DNA of 64,000 nucleotides from Chryseobacterium gambrini. Lineage in GTDB: Bacteria; Bacteroidota; Bacteroidia; Flavobacteriales; Weeksellaceae. Positions 42,601-50,291 of the stretch are shown one piece after another. The number at the start of each line of letters is the position of its first letter. Position 1 is the first letter of the stretch. Under the pieces are notes generated by a model. The model was not told where the DNA came from. It saw only the letters and a program-made list of their open reading frames with translations, and ran no database searches. Both the position numbers and the translations under genes were made by a program. The stretch is taken from NCBI RefSeq assembly GCF_900156825.1, contig NZ_FTOV01000001.1:62001-126000 (forward strand), given 5' to 3'.

Positions 42601-42837
42601 TTGGCAACCGGAGCAGGAGCGGAGATGAACAAAGGTTTGGCTTGGGTAGTTATCGGTGGTTTAACATCGTCTCTATTCCTTACCTTAATTATTGTACCGG
42701 TAGTTTACTCTTTATTTGATTCAATTCTGAGAAGAATGGGCAAACATAAAAAAGTAGATTATGAAGCTGAAATGAAAGCCGATTATGAGCACAGAGAACT
42801 AAGTGAAGATGGTTTTACTCCAAAACATTTAGATTAA
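39652..42837 (+). CDS. RND-family multidrug efflux permease (AcrB-like)
   Basis: This 1061-residue proton-driven inner-membrane pump has two repeats of six helices, each with a large periplasmic loop. The first begins AEISIKRPSLVIVLFTILTLGG. The proton-relay acidic pair is in LVVGILVDDAIVVLENIYRHMEMGKSK; the second-half counterpart is GLVAKNAILIVDFTNARKEAG with its lysine. Porter-domain motifs such as VYPGASPAEVETSVT and DVDYALNDAQRKVN are intact. It resembles the Bacteroidota HAE1-like pumps that export drugs, bile-salt-like compounds or lipids. Substrate unknown. Confidence 0.95.
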   Translation: MKLAEISIKRPSLVIVLFTILTLGGILSYTLMGYELIPKFETNMVTISTVYPGASPAEVETSVTRKIEDAVGSLENVKKVESSSYESLSVIMVQLNDGADVDYALNDAQRKVNAILADLPDDVDAPSLNKFSLDDLPIITMSISSDKLNNKDLYDLLDKKIEPIFSRVNGVAQVDLVGGQEREIQVNLDEKKLQGYGLSIGDVQQAILSSNLDFPTGSLKTRTSKSTIRLSGKYKSVAEMNNLVVSNKNGAQVRLSDIATVFDSQKDVEKVARFNQFPTILMQVKKQSDANAVAVSESVQKTIETVQEAYKVQGIKVKVVNDTTDFTLESANHVIFDLFLAIILVAIVMLLFLHSIRNAFIVMVSIPASLVATFIGMNLMGYTLNLMSLLGLSLVVGILVDDAIVVLENIYRHMEMGKSKIRAAYDGASEIGFTVAAITLVIVVVFLPIAMSSGLVANILAQFCVTVVIATLLSLLASFTIIPWLSSRFGKLEHLKGKNWFEKFILWFEGLIEKFTHWITGILEWCLKTTLRRISTVVITFIVLISSFMLVAFGFIGGEFFPPIDRGQFLVQMELPKDATVEKTNQLTLDVERFLRNDKDVVDLITTVGQQSTGFGGAQATTYQSEVQVNLTDKSERSESTNIKAAKIKRALEEKFTGVEFKTAPIGIMGAENAPIEMVVTAPDNATAVKEATRILELLKKVPGAVDAELSTDSGNPEVQVNIDRDKMASLGLNLSSVGQTMQTAFNGNTDGKFRAGEYEYDINIRFGDANRQSIDDVKNLMFTNPQGQQVRLSQFAEVKMGSGPSLLERRDKSPSVKVRAKAVGRPVGDVANEWAKQFMDSKSKPVGVDYIWSGDMENQQEGFGTLGIALLAAIVLVYLVMVSLYDSFVYPFVVLFSIPLAMIGVMVILALTANSLNIFTMLGMIMLIGLVAKNAILIVDFTNARKEAGANTHDALVQANHARLRPILMTTIAMIFGMLPIALATGAGAEMNKGLAWVVIGGLTSSLFLTLIIVPVVYSLFDSILRRMGKHKKVDYEAEMKADYEHRELSEDGFTPKHLD

Positions 42838-42863
42838 TATAACAACCTTTAATTAACCTAACC

Positions 42864-42895
42864 AAAAACCGTATCAGCAATGATGCGGTTTTTTT
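42864..42895 (+). terminator. Terminator of the RND operon
   Basis: AAAAACCGTATC (42864-42875) pairs with GATGCGGTTTTT (42882-42893), one wobble, followed by T residues. Confidence 0.8.
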
Positions 42896-42897
42896 AT

Positions 42898-43200
42898 GTC
42901 ATTGCGACCAGACTGAAGACCTGCGAACGTAGTTCTGAAGCGACGACACGATCTTAAAAAAGAAAAGAAATATGATTGCTCATTTGATGAGTAAAACGCC
43001 TTTACGATCGAAAAGTATGTTCAATAATTTAAAAAAGACTTGCGACCCTTTTGCGTTAAAATTAAAATTTAATTGATTATCTGTTATCAATCATAATGCT
43101 TGATTTTAAAGCTATGCACGCAAAGACTTTTTATAAACAAACTGTTTTTAAGGTTCACAGAGGCGTTAAAACTTAACAGAGATCGCAGAGGTTTTTATTC
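42898..43200. repeat. Decayed intergenic repeat fragments
   Basis: The gap holds GTCATTGCGACCAG...GAAGCGACGACACGATCTT (42898-42955), a common style of Bacteroidota intergenic repeat. A GTTCACAGAGGCGTTAAAAC...GATCGCAGAGG stretch follows (about 43152-43195). I see no gene. Confidence 0.4.
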
Positions 43201-43241
43201 TGACAAATTACGGACAATCAAAAAAATTTAATCAAATAAAA

Positions 43242-43268
43242 AAAGCTTCCAAAATTAATTGAAAGCTC
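43242..43268 (-). terminator. Probable terminator of the KTSC gene
   Basis: AGCTTCC/GAAAGCT form an imperfect stem. On the minus strand it is followed by a T-run. Confidence 0.5.
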
Positions 43269-43290
43269 TTATTTATTTGTAAATATGGGA

Positions 43291-43737
43291 TTATTCCGCC
43301 ATTGCCTCACCGGCTTTTCTGTACACAAAACTTCCGTAAATATGTCTTCTTGCAAAACGGCTCGGAGAATCGGAATTCACCATTTTGATGTAGGTGTTTT
43401 TCGGAACTCCAAGATATTCGTACATATTTCCGTTCAGGTGCTGTACTTTTAGAACCGATTTTTCCAGATAAAAATCCTTAATATTAGATTTCGTAATGGT
43501 TTCGGTATATTCTTCTTTATATTTTTCCTGCGTTTCCGGATTGATGCTTACCAGAAAATGATAGGCTTCAATTACAGACTTGCTTTTTTCTTCCGCTTCC
43601 TGCTTTCCTGCTTCATCATTGATGAATTTATCTGGATGAGTATCTTTCATCGTATTCCTGTAGATGGTTTTTAATTCCTTCAGTGTTACATTTTTATCAA
43701 CTTCCAGAAGCTTTCTGTATTCGCCTAATTTTTTCAT
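43291..43737 (-). CDS. J-domain plus KTSC-domain protein
   Basis: This 148-residue protein has an N-terminal J domain (about 1-70) with the HPD signature in NTMKDTHPDKFINDEAGKQ, which normally stimulates an Hsp70 ATPase. A C-terminal KTSC-type domain follows (about 88-142; SVLKVQHLNGNMYEYLGVPKNTYIKMVNSDSPSRFARRHIYGSFVYRK), a small fold often found fused to other nucleic-acid or chaperone domains. A TAATTTTG promoter box sits on the minus strand at 43763-43770. The domain pairing is the notable feature; its client is unknown. Confidence 0.85.
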   Translation of the reverse strand: MKKLGEYRKLLEVDKNVTLKELKTIYRNTMKDTHPDKFINDEAGKQEAEEKSKSVIEAYHFLVSINPETQEKYKEEYTETITKSNIKDFYLEKSVLKVQHLNGNMYEYLGVPKNTYIKMVNSDSPSRFARRHIYGSFVYRKAGEAMAE

Positions 43738-43762
43738 AATGGATGATCCTTATTTCGGGGTG

Positions 43763-43770
43763 CAAAATTA
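43763..43770 (-). promoter_or_regulatory. -7 box (TAATTTTG) of the KTSC gene
   Basis: Plus-strand CAAAATTA reads TAATTTTG on the minus strand, about 26 bp before the ATG. Confidence 0.5.
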
Positions 43771-43814
43771 AGGAATTTTATTGGAACTTTTGTAAGTTGT
43801 TCAGAATTAAATTA

Positions 43815-44600
43815 TTATTCTTTTTCATAAATAACGGCAATGAATTTTGCAGGAATCCATTCTCCTTTTTTGCTGTTCTTGTCTTTTAAATCTTTGAATA
43901 GAGTATAAGGACCATTAATTGTCATTGTATATTGGTCCCTATTTTTTAAATTAAATTCATTTGCTATGTAGGAAATGCTAAATTTTTTGCCATTCACAAT
44001 TTTTTCAATTTGCGGTCTTAAATAGTCATCAATTGCTTTTGGGTGCAGAAATTTTTCATTTTTAGGAAATTGTAATTCAAAAGATCCCTCATAAATAAAC
44101 GTTGGTTTACTTACATACAAAGTTTTTTCTTGCTTTAAAATTTCTGAATTAAATTGATTGAATTGTTGCTCATCTTTAAATTCCTTTTCATACCATTTAT
44201 AAGTTAAAGGATATTTTTTTGCTAGTTTTTCTAAAATAGAAACATCAAACTTATAGCTTTCACCATTTGTATGTGCATGATGAAGAGCAGGACTAATGGA
44301 AACTCTCCTAACCTCCTTATTTGCTTTATTTAAAATAATACTAAAAGTATTTTGCTCCCATTCATTTTTAGTATTGTCACCATATTCAACAGATTCGATT
44401 AGGGAATCAACTATTTTTTTATCTGTAATTAAAAAATTATACTTTTCATAAGTTTTATTTTTATCCCACTTAGGATACATTCCAATTATTTTAACAGAAT
44501 CTGTAGTTGTTAATTTATCAGATTTTAAAAGTTTATTTTGGCTATAAATATTTTGATTTATTGCTAAAATAACTAACAGAATAATTTTTTTCATTTTCAT
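43815..44600 (-). CDS. Hypothetical exported protein
   Basis: I do not recognise this 261-residue protein. It has a signal peptide (MKMKKIILLVILAINQNIYSQ); starting at the second in-frame ATG (44594) would serve equally. The mature part is Lys/Asn-rich with several aromatic beta-strand-like segments (LTYKWYEKEFKDEQQFNQFN, TFIYEGSFELQFPKNEKFLHPKAIDDYL). Two His residues in ALHHAHTNGES could bind metal, though no known motif is complete. It is the last of three AT-rich minus-strand genes. Confidence 0.6.
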   Translation of the reverse strand: MKMKKIILLVILAINQNIYSQNKLLKSDKLTTTDSVKIIGMYPKWDKNKTYEKYNFLITDKKIVDSLIESVEYGDNTKNEWEQNTFSIILNKANKEVRRVSISPALHHAHTNGESYKFDVSILEKLAKKYPLTYKWYEKEFKDEQQFNQFNSEILKQEKTLYVSKPTFIYEGSFELQFPKNEKFLHPKAIDDYLRPQIEKIVNGKKFSISYIANEFNLKNRDQYTMTINGPYTLFKDLKDKNSKKGEWIPAKFIAVIYEKE

Positions 44601-44619
44601 TAATTAAAACTTTTCAAAA

Positions 44620-44949
44620 TTATTTATTTTCATGAAAATATTCATAGGCTAATCCTTCTAAATCTCCATTTTCAGAAATTAAATTATCATTTTCATCAAA
44701 TATTTTAAAACTTTGCTGTGAATCTCCAATACTTGCGGAACCATCTAAACCTAGTAAGATGGTGTAAAAAGTATTTGTCAAAAGATCAGAAATTATATCC
44801 TTCAATTTTTCAGTTTGAGTTTCATTTAAATTTAATTCTTCAAATTTTAATGAAACAAGAGTTCTATATTCTGCTTGATTATCAAAACATGAATTAAGAA
44901 TATTTTGTTTTTCTTGGTAGAAGTTTTTTACGAATTCTTTGGTGGTCAT
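44620..44949 (-). CDS. Hypothetical small cytoplasmic protein
   Basis: This 109-residue protein has no signal peptide. It has a helical N-terminal half (EFVKNFYQEKQNILNSCFDN...LNLNETQTEKLKDIISDLLTN) and a beta-like second half (FYTILLGLDGSASIGDSQQSFKIFDENDNLISENGDLEGLAYEYFHE). It lies 3 bp from the upstream gene (44953) and about 19 bp from the downstream one. The size and acidic character would fit an immunity-type protein, but I have no direct evidence for that. Confidence 0.6.
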   Translation of the reverse strand: MTTKEFVKNFYQEKQNILNSCFDNQAEYRTLVSLKFEELNLNETQTEKLKDIISDLLTNTFYTILLGLDGSASIGDSQQSFKIFDENDNLISENGDLEGLAYEYFHENK

Positions 44950-44952
44950 TTA

Positions 44953-45444
44953 CTATTTATTTTCTAAAGTTTGTATTCTCTTTTCAGAATTCTTAACATT
45001 TAACTGCTCTGTTTTTATAAGAGTTTTCAGAATTTTTAATTGCTTGTTGTTCTCAGATAGTTCTTTTTTTAAGTTTTCGATTTCGGATGAATTTGAATCT
45101 TTAAAAAGCTGAATTGCACTTATAATTAAAGCTATGATAGAAATGATTATAGTAATTAAATTCCATTTTTTAGATTCCCATAAAATTTTTCTTTGATAGA
45201 TAGAGTGATCTCCAGATTTTATAGCTTCTAACCCAAATTTTGTTATATCGTAATAACCTTCTCCTTTGCGAATAAAATAGTCATATCTTAAACCTAAATT
45301 AATTGTATTTTCAATGACCTTTATATCATCAATATTTTCAGGGTTGATAGCTAATTCTTTATAATAATCCCGAACATAAAAAGTCGTTTTTCCATCTAGT
45401 AATTTAAATAACTTATTAAGTTTTTGTTCGTGTTCATTTGTCAT
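44953..45444 (-). CDS. Hypothetical winged-helix-like membrane protein with coiled coil
   Basis: I do not recognise this 163-residue protein. Residues 1-90 look like a small winged-helix fold (NKLFKLLDGKTTFYVRDYYKELAI...YDYFIRKGEGYYDITKFGLEAI). One membrane helix follows (about 97-116), then a C-terminal coiled coil (EIENLKKELSENNKQLKILKTLIKTEQLNVKNSEKRIQTLE). It is the first gene of the three-gene AT-rich minus-strand set. Confidence 0.6.
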   Translation of the reverse strand: MTNEHEQKLNKLFKLLDGKTTFYVRDYYKELAINPENIDDIKVIENTINLGLRYDYFIRKGEGYYDITKFGLEAIKSGDHSIYQRKILWESKKWNLITIIISIIALIISAIQLFKDSNSSEIENLKKELSENNKQLKILKTLIKTEQLNVKNSEKRIQTLENK

Positions 45445-45499
45445 AGTAAAAATTTACAATACTAAAATAAATAATATTCTTCTAAATGTTATATTCTTT

Positions 45500-45530
45500 A
45501 TAAAAAACAGGAGCCCTGAAGCTCCTGAAA
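45500..45530 (-). terminator. Terminator of metE
   Basis: CAGGAGC (45508-45514) pairs with GCTCCTG (45521-45527). On the minus strand a run of six T follows. Confidence 0.75.
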
Positions 45531-45540
45531 ATATCAATAT

Positions 45541-47856
45541 CTAATGAGTTTGTACAGCAAATAATTTACTTACCTCTTTAGAAGCCTCTACCATTGCAAT
45601 CAACGCTTTTTCCGTTTCATCCCAATGGCGGGTTTTCAAACCACAGTCGGGATTTACCCAAAGTTGCTGTGCTGGAATAACTGCTTGTGCTTTTTTCAGC
45701 AATTCTACCATTTCATCTTTCGATGGAACTCTCGGCGAATGAATATCATAAACTCCCGGTCCTATTTCGTTCGGATATTTGAAATCAGCAAAAGCATTCA
45801 GCAGCTCCATCTGGCTTCTGGAACATTCAATCGTAATAACATCTGCGTCCATATCGGCAATATTCTGAATAATATCATTAAATTCCGAATAGCACATATG
45901 CGTATGAATCTGCGTCGCATCTTCCACACCGCTCGCTGAAATTCTGAAAGCTTCCACTGCCCATTGAAGATAATGCTGCCAGTCAGATTTTCTTAATGGA
46001 AGACCTTCACGAATTGCAGGTTCATCAATCTGGATAATTCTGATTCCTGCTTTTTCCAAATCATTCACTTCGTCGCGAATAGCCAGTGCAATTTGTTTGC
46101 ACGTTAAAGATCGCGGCTGATCATCACGCACAAAAGACCATTGAAGAATAGTTACTGGTCCCGTTAACATTCCTTTCACCCATTTTTTCGTTAAAGATTG
46201 CGCATATTCAGACCAGTAAACCGTCATCGGATTCGGTCTGTACACATCTCCGAAAATAACAGGAGGTTTCACACAACGGCTTCCGTAGCTTTGAACCCAG
46301 CCGTTTTGCGTAAACACAAATCCTGATAATTGTTCTCCGAAATATTCTACCATATCATTTCTTTCAAACTCTCCGTGAACCAGAACATCAATTCCTATTT
46401 CCTCCTGCCAACGGATCGTTCTTTCAGTTTCTTTTTTCAGCAGATCATCTTATTGTTTGGCATTCAGTTCACCCTTTTTAAATTTTGCCCTCCAGTTTCT
46501 AACTTCTTTCGTCTGTGGAAATGAGCCAATTGTAGTTGTAGGGAATAAAGGAAGGTTGAGAATATCCTGTTGAGAAACTTTTCGGATGCTGAAAGGTTTG
46601 TTTCTTTTAGCATCTTCCTCGGTAATTACATCTACACGATCCTTCACTTCGCTGTTATGAATTAGAGGTGATGTTTTGCGGCTTTCAATGGCTTTTTTAT
46701 TTTCAGCTAAAAGCAGGAGTGTGGAATAATCCGGATTTTCTGCGGCTAATTTTTTCAGGGTAACCGTTTCAGAGACTTTCTGTTTAGCAAAAGCCATCCA
46801 TTGTTTAATTTCGGAGGATAAAACACTTTCGTTGTTCTCCAGATCAAGATCAGAAGGGCTGTGAAGCAATGAGCAGGATGGAGCAATTAAAATTCTCTCC
46901 GAACCTATTTTACCTGCTGCCTGTCTAATGAGGCGTAGAGATTTTTCGAAATCATTTTTCCATATATTTCTTCCGTCAATTACGCCTAATGAAAGATGCA
47001 ATGTTTCCGGAATTACTTTTAAAACTTCCTCCAACTGTTCCGGACAACGAACCAGATCGAGATGCAGCACATTTACAGGAAGAGAAACAGCCAGAGAAAG
47101 ATTATCTCTTAAACATTCAAAATAAGTAGCTACAATGATTTTCAGATGAGGAAACTGTTTTCTTATTTCGGTATAAATCAGACTGTAAGTTTCTTTTGAT
47201 TTTTCATCCAGATCTAATGCTAAAAATGGTTCATCAAACTGGATGTATTCTGCTCCGTGAGTTTCAAGCTCTTTAAGAATCTGAATATAAACAGGAAGAA
47301 TTTTCTGAGCCAGCTCCAGCTTATTGAAACCTTCCTCCTTTTCTTTCCCAAGCAGAATATAGGTTAACAAACCTATGATCACCGGTTTTACATTTATTCC
47401 CACCTGCTTAGCATCCAAAAATTCGTTGATGATTTTACGGGAGAACAGCTTAAATTCCTGATTTTTATGGAATTCCGGAACAATGAAATGATAATTGGTA
47501 TCAAACCATTTTGTCATTTCCATTGCAGTAATGTCCAGACCTTCTTTCTGAAAGCCTCTTGCCATGACAAAATAGAGATCCGTTTCAGATTTTTTAAGAG
47601 CAATCTCTTCATAACGTTCAGGAATAGCGCCTAAAGTTAACGTCATATCCAAAACCTGATCGTAAAAAGAGAAATCATTACACGGAATAAGATCAATTCC
47701 TGCTTCCTGCTGAAGCTTCCAATTGTTTTGTCGGGTATTTTTCCCGACGTCCAGTAATTCGTCTAAAGTGATTTTGCCCGACCAATACTGCTCGCAGGCT
47801 TTTTTGAGTTCTCGGTTGCTACCAATACGCGGATAGCCAAGAATGTGCGTTTGCAT
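45541..47856 (-). pseudogene. metE: metE (cobalamin-independent methionine synthase), interrupted by in-frame stop
   Basis: MetE transfers the methyl group of methyltetrahydrofolate-triglutamate to homocysteine without B12. The frame from ATG 47856 (MQTHILGYPRIGSNRELKKA) to 45541 covers 771 codons, the normal family length. Codon 469 is TAA (46450-46452), where the alignment with MetE proteins places a tyrosine ([26 protein letters not shown]). Reading continues in the same frame to [19 protein letters not shown] and [14 protein letters not shown]. All zinc-site segments survive: HTHMC, TIECSR, NPDCGL. One substitution (TAT/TAC to TAA) explains it. It is either a recent null allele or a sequencing error. 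An intact B12 riboswitch lies upstream. Confidence 0.88.
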
Positions 47857-47883
47857 TTTCTTTAAAACTTTTAAATTAAACAA

Positions 47884-48238
47884 TAATTAATGTGTATAAA
47901 AGTTCTTCTGATGCTTCGCAATGCTTTTGCAGAAGGAAATAGAATGGAGAGGTAAAGATACAGTAAGGACGCAATTTTCCCTTTACATAAGAGAATGCTC
48001 TGAAATTTTATCGTTTTGCACAAAGCTTTTTTCTCAGCAATAAGATGAAAAATTTTTTAACCGTATCTTCTGAAACAGATGCAAAAAACAACTGCTGTAT
48101 TGATGGTTAGCGAATATTTTTTAATTCTTAAAGTAAGAAATTAATATTAAAAACTTTGCAATTAAAATCAAATTAAAATTTAGATTGCTACGTTCAAAAA
48201 AGTATCATCTGTCTGACCAAAAAAACTCCAAACCGCGA
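47884..48238 (-). other. Long metE leader between riboswitch and start codon
   Basis: About 380 nt separate the riboswitch from ATG 47856. The stretch is AT-rich with no credible gene. I cannot identify a clear terminator or sequestering hairpin by eye. Confidence 0.4.
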
Positions 48239-48239
48239 G

Positions 48240-48425
48240 AGCATTGTCAATTCGGAACAGGCAGGTCTCCTGACTTGTAACAGCTTTTATCATCCTTCCC
48301 GTTTGCACAGTGGATATACGTGGATAAAAACCTTTAGAGTATTACTTACAGTTGCGCGACAGCTCGTGATTTTCACACGATTCCCTATTAATCTACTTTA
48401 CGTAAAACCTTTTCCGTTTGATGAA
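48240..48425 (-). ncRNA. Cobalamin riboswitch
   Basis: Read on the minus strand, the order of conserved elements is AATAGGGAATCGTGTGAAAA, then GAGCTGTCGCGCAACTGTAA, CCACTG, GGGAAGG, and finally the B12 box AGTCAGGAGACCTGCC (48260-48275). All match the cobalamin aptamer consensus. It lies upstream of metE, the usual target: B12 bound to the RNA shuts off the B12-independent enzyme. All core elements look intact. Confidence 0.93.
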
Positions 48426-48484
48426 GTATGTAAAAGAACTGTTTTGTAAACAAATGTAGGAATTATTTGTTTATTTTTTAAGTA

Positions 48485-48505
48485 ATTCAGAAAATTATTC
48501 TGAAT
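48485..48505 (-). terminator. Possible terminator of the VOC gene
   Basis: ATTCAGAA (48485-48492) pairs with TTCTGAAT (48498-48505). It is short, and the T-run is weak. Confidence 0.4.
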
Positions 48506-48538
48506 GAACAGTTATTTGGATTTTTTCGAGAATGTATT

Positions 48539-48925
48539 TTACAATAAGCTGTAGTTGCTTATCTCAATCAGATTTAAATCCGGATCTCTGAAATAAACCG
48601 ATTGTATTTTTCCCAAAGCTCCGGTTCTTTCAACAATTCCTTCGATGATCTCAATATTCTTTTCCTTTAGCTCCTGTAAAACTTCGTGAATGTCGGTTTC
48701 GGAAATAAAACAGAGATCCGCAGAGCCACAAGTCGGATGTTCAGCTTTCGGTTCAAATTCTTTTCCTTTCTGATGAAGATTGATTTTCTGATTTCCAAAA
48801 GTCAGTGCTTTTCTGTTTTCTCCAAAAACAACGACTTCAAACCCAAGAATAGAGGTGTAAAAATCTACCGTTTTTTCAATGTCTGCAACTGTTAAAACGA
48901 GGTGATCTATATTTTTTATTTTCAT
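48539..48925 (-). CDS. VOC-family (glyoxalase fold) protein
   Basis: This 128-residue metalloprotein-like single-domain VOC protein contains two beta-alpha-beta-beta-beta modules: IKNIDHLVLTVADIEKTVDFYTSILGFEVV and ...IQSVYFRDPDLNLIEISNY. His7-8 region (IDHLVL), the internal QKINLHQKG and the final Glu in NLIEIS match the metal ligands used in this superfamily. It resembles the small STM3117-like subgroup. The substrate is unknown. It lies about 16 bp after the putative metalloprotease gene on the same strand. Confidence 0.88.
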   Translation of the reverse strand: MKIKNIDHLVLTVADIEKTVDFYTSILGFEVVVFGENRKALTFGNQKINLHQKGKEFEPKAEHPTCGSADLCFISETDIHEVLQELKEKNIEIIEGIVERTGALGKIQSVYFRDPDLNLIEISNYSLL

Positions 48926-48941
48926 GTTTGATTTTCAATTA

Positions 48942-49706
48942 TTAAAGACTATTAAAAGGAATTATTTTTTCTTCAGTTAATTTTTTCTTCAGTCGATCAG
49001 CATACTGGTGAGCGAAAGTTTCTTTTTCAACTTTAGATAAAGCTGAGTAGTAATCATCGCGAATTTCTTTTGCCTCATAATCTTCATCACTTTCAAAAGG
49101 TCTTTCCACAACTTCTAAGTAATGAACATAATGCCCGAATTCATGCAGTAAAGTTCTGTACAATTGGGTATTTCTTGAAGGCTCTAAATTTAACTGAGAA
49201 ATAAAACGTCTCTTATTTTGTGTAAAAATATGTCCGTCTCCTTTTAATCTTTCAAATTCTTTCTGATCTTCGATGCTTTGTTTTTTAGACCATATTAACT
49301 TTTTGTTTAAATCTATTGAGTCTAAAATTATCGCCGGAAAATATTCGTTTTCGTACTCAAAGCTGTAAACAAGTCTTCCCCAAACCGGCGATATTATTTC
49401 CTCCTTTCTTTTCGGTTGGCGTAAAACAATAAACTTTAAATCTCCGTAATCTTCTTTAGGAATATTTTCGATTATCTTTTCAAGATCAGAAACAGAACAG
49501 GAGTGATAACAGTTTTCGCGAAGCTCTTCTATGATAAATAAAAATTCGTGTCCATTTATTATTTTAGATTCTTTTTCATGCTTACCAATTCTTTCGTAAA
49601 AAGACTTTAATGTTCCGTTAGGTGTTGAAATTTTCAATTTATTATTTTGACTGAAACCTTGATTTTCGATTCCTATATTTCTGTTTCTTCTGGTCGCATT
49701 GTACAT
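48942..49706 (-). CDS. Putative zinc metallopeptidase (HEFGH) of unknown family
   Basis: This 254-residue protein has no signal peptide. The gluzincin-type motif HEFGH (178-182) lies in QLYRTLLHEFGHYVHYLEVV. About 45 residues later VEKETFAHQYADRLKKKL could supply a third ligand glutamate, as in ImmA/zincin-like folds. The N-terminal ~150 residues are not recognisable (SCSVSDLEKIIENIPKEDYGDLKFIVLRQPKRKEEI). It is the last of three co-directional genes of unknown function. Peptidase activity is inferred from the motif only. Confidence 0.65.
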   Translation of the reverse strand: MYNATRRNRNIGIENQGFSQNNKLKISTPNGTLKSFYERIGKHEKESKIINGHEFLFIIEELRENCYHSCSVSDLEKIIENIPKEDYGDLKFIVLRQPKRKEEIISPVWGRLVYSFEYENEYFPAIILDSIDLNKKLIWSKKQSIEDQKEFERLKGDGHIFTQNKRRFISQLNLEPSRNTQLYRTLLHEFGHYVHYLEVVERPFESDEDYEAKEIRDDYYSALSKVEKETFAHQYADRLKKKLTEEKIIPFNSL

Positions 49707-49719
49707 TTTCAGAGCGTAA

Positions 49720-50286
49720 TTATTTTTCGAGATAATTTACATCAAACCATCCTTTATTAAACGTTACTTTTATCGTGTCATTATTCTGAAGATCAAAAAT
49801 AGATTTTAAACCTTTTGAAACTCTATAGTGGTTAATTTTTTGAAGATCCTCTTTATCATGAATAGAATTTTCATTATTCAGCCAAAAAACTTTCTTTTCT
49901 TTATCATGAATTACTTCGTAAGTTTTATTGATTTCCGTATTCTTCGTTTTTGAATTGATTAAAAGCAAAGCATTATCCACCAAAGAATGGAGTCCGAAAT
50001 AAAATCCGCTTCCGAATATCATTAAACCCAATAAAATTAAAGGCACAGCCGAAAGCGTAATGCTTTTCCTTGAAATGAAAATAATGATTCCGGAAAGAAT
50101 AGTAAAAATAAAAACCGTGTATTTCCATGAAAACTCTTTGAAATTTTTTATATCGTCGTTTAAATACAGATCTTTTACAAAGGGTTTGAGAAAAAAATCC
50201 TGTAACAAAAGAATGATAATAAAAATAATTACCAGAAAATATTTTCTGAAGAATCCTTTTGCATTGATATTATGGTTATTAGTCAT
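49720..50286 (-). CDS. Hypothetical integral membrane protein
   Basis: I do not recognise this 188-residue protein. Three hydrophobic helices (YFLVIIFIIILLLQDFFL; YTVFIFTILSGIIIFI; LSAVPLILLGLMIFGSGFYFG) precede a soluble C-terminal domain of about 80 residues with KTYEVIHDKEKKVFWLNNENS and DTIKVTFNKGWFDVNYLEK. It lies 13 bp from the HEFGH gene and 5 bp from the exported-protein gene upstream, so the three are probably one operon. Confidence 0.65.
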   Translation of the reverse strand: MTNNHNINAKGFFRKYFLVIIFIIILLLQDFFLKPFVKDLYLNDDIKNFKEFSWKYTVFIFTILSGIIIFISRKSITLSAVPLILLGLMIFGSGFYFGLHSLVDNALLLINSKTKNTEINKTYEVIHDKEKKVFWLNNENSIHDKEDLQKINHYRVSKGLKSIFDLQNNDTIKVTFNKGWFDVNYLEK

Positions 50287-50291
50287 CCTTC

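Noticed and set aside
44620..45444. Toxin-antitoxin or defence pair
   Set aside because: Sizes and order are suggestive, but I see no known toxin, nuclease or antitoxin motif, so I leave the genes as unknown.
46353..46450. Programmed frameshift or two separate metE genes
   Set aside because: Both parts share one frame with a single TAA between them. The missing stretch reads through without any shift, so a nonsense change (or base-call error) is the simplest explanation.
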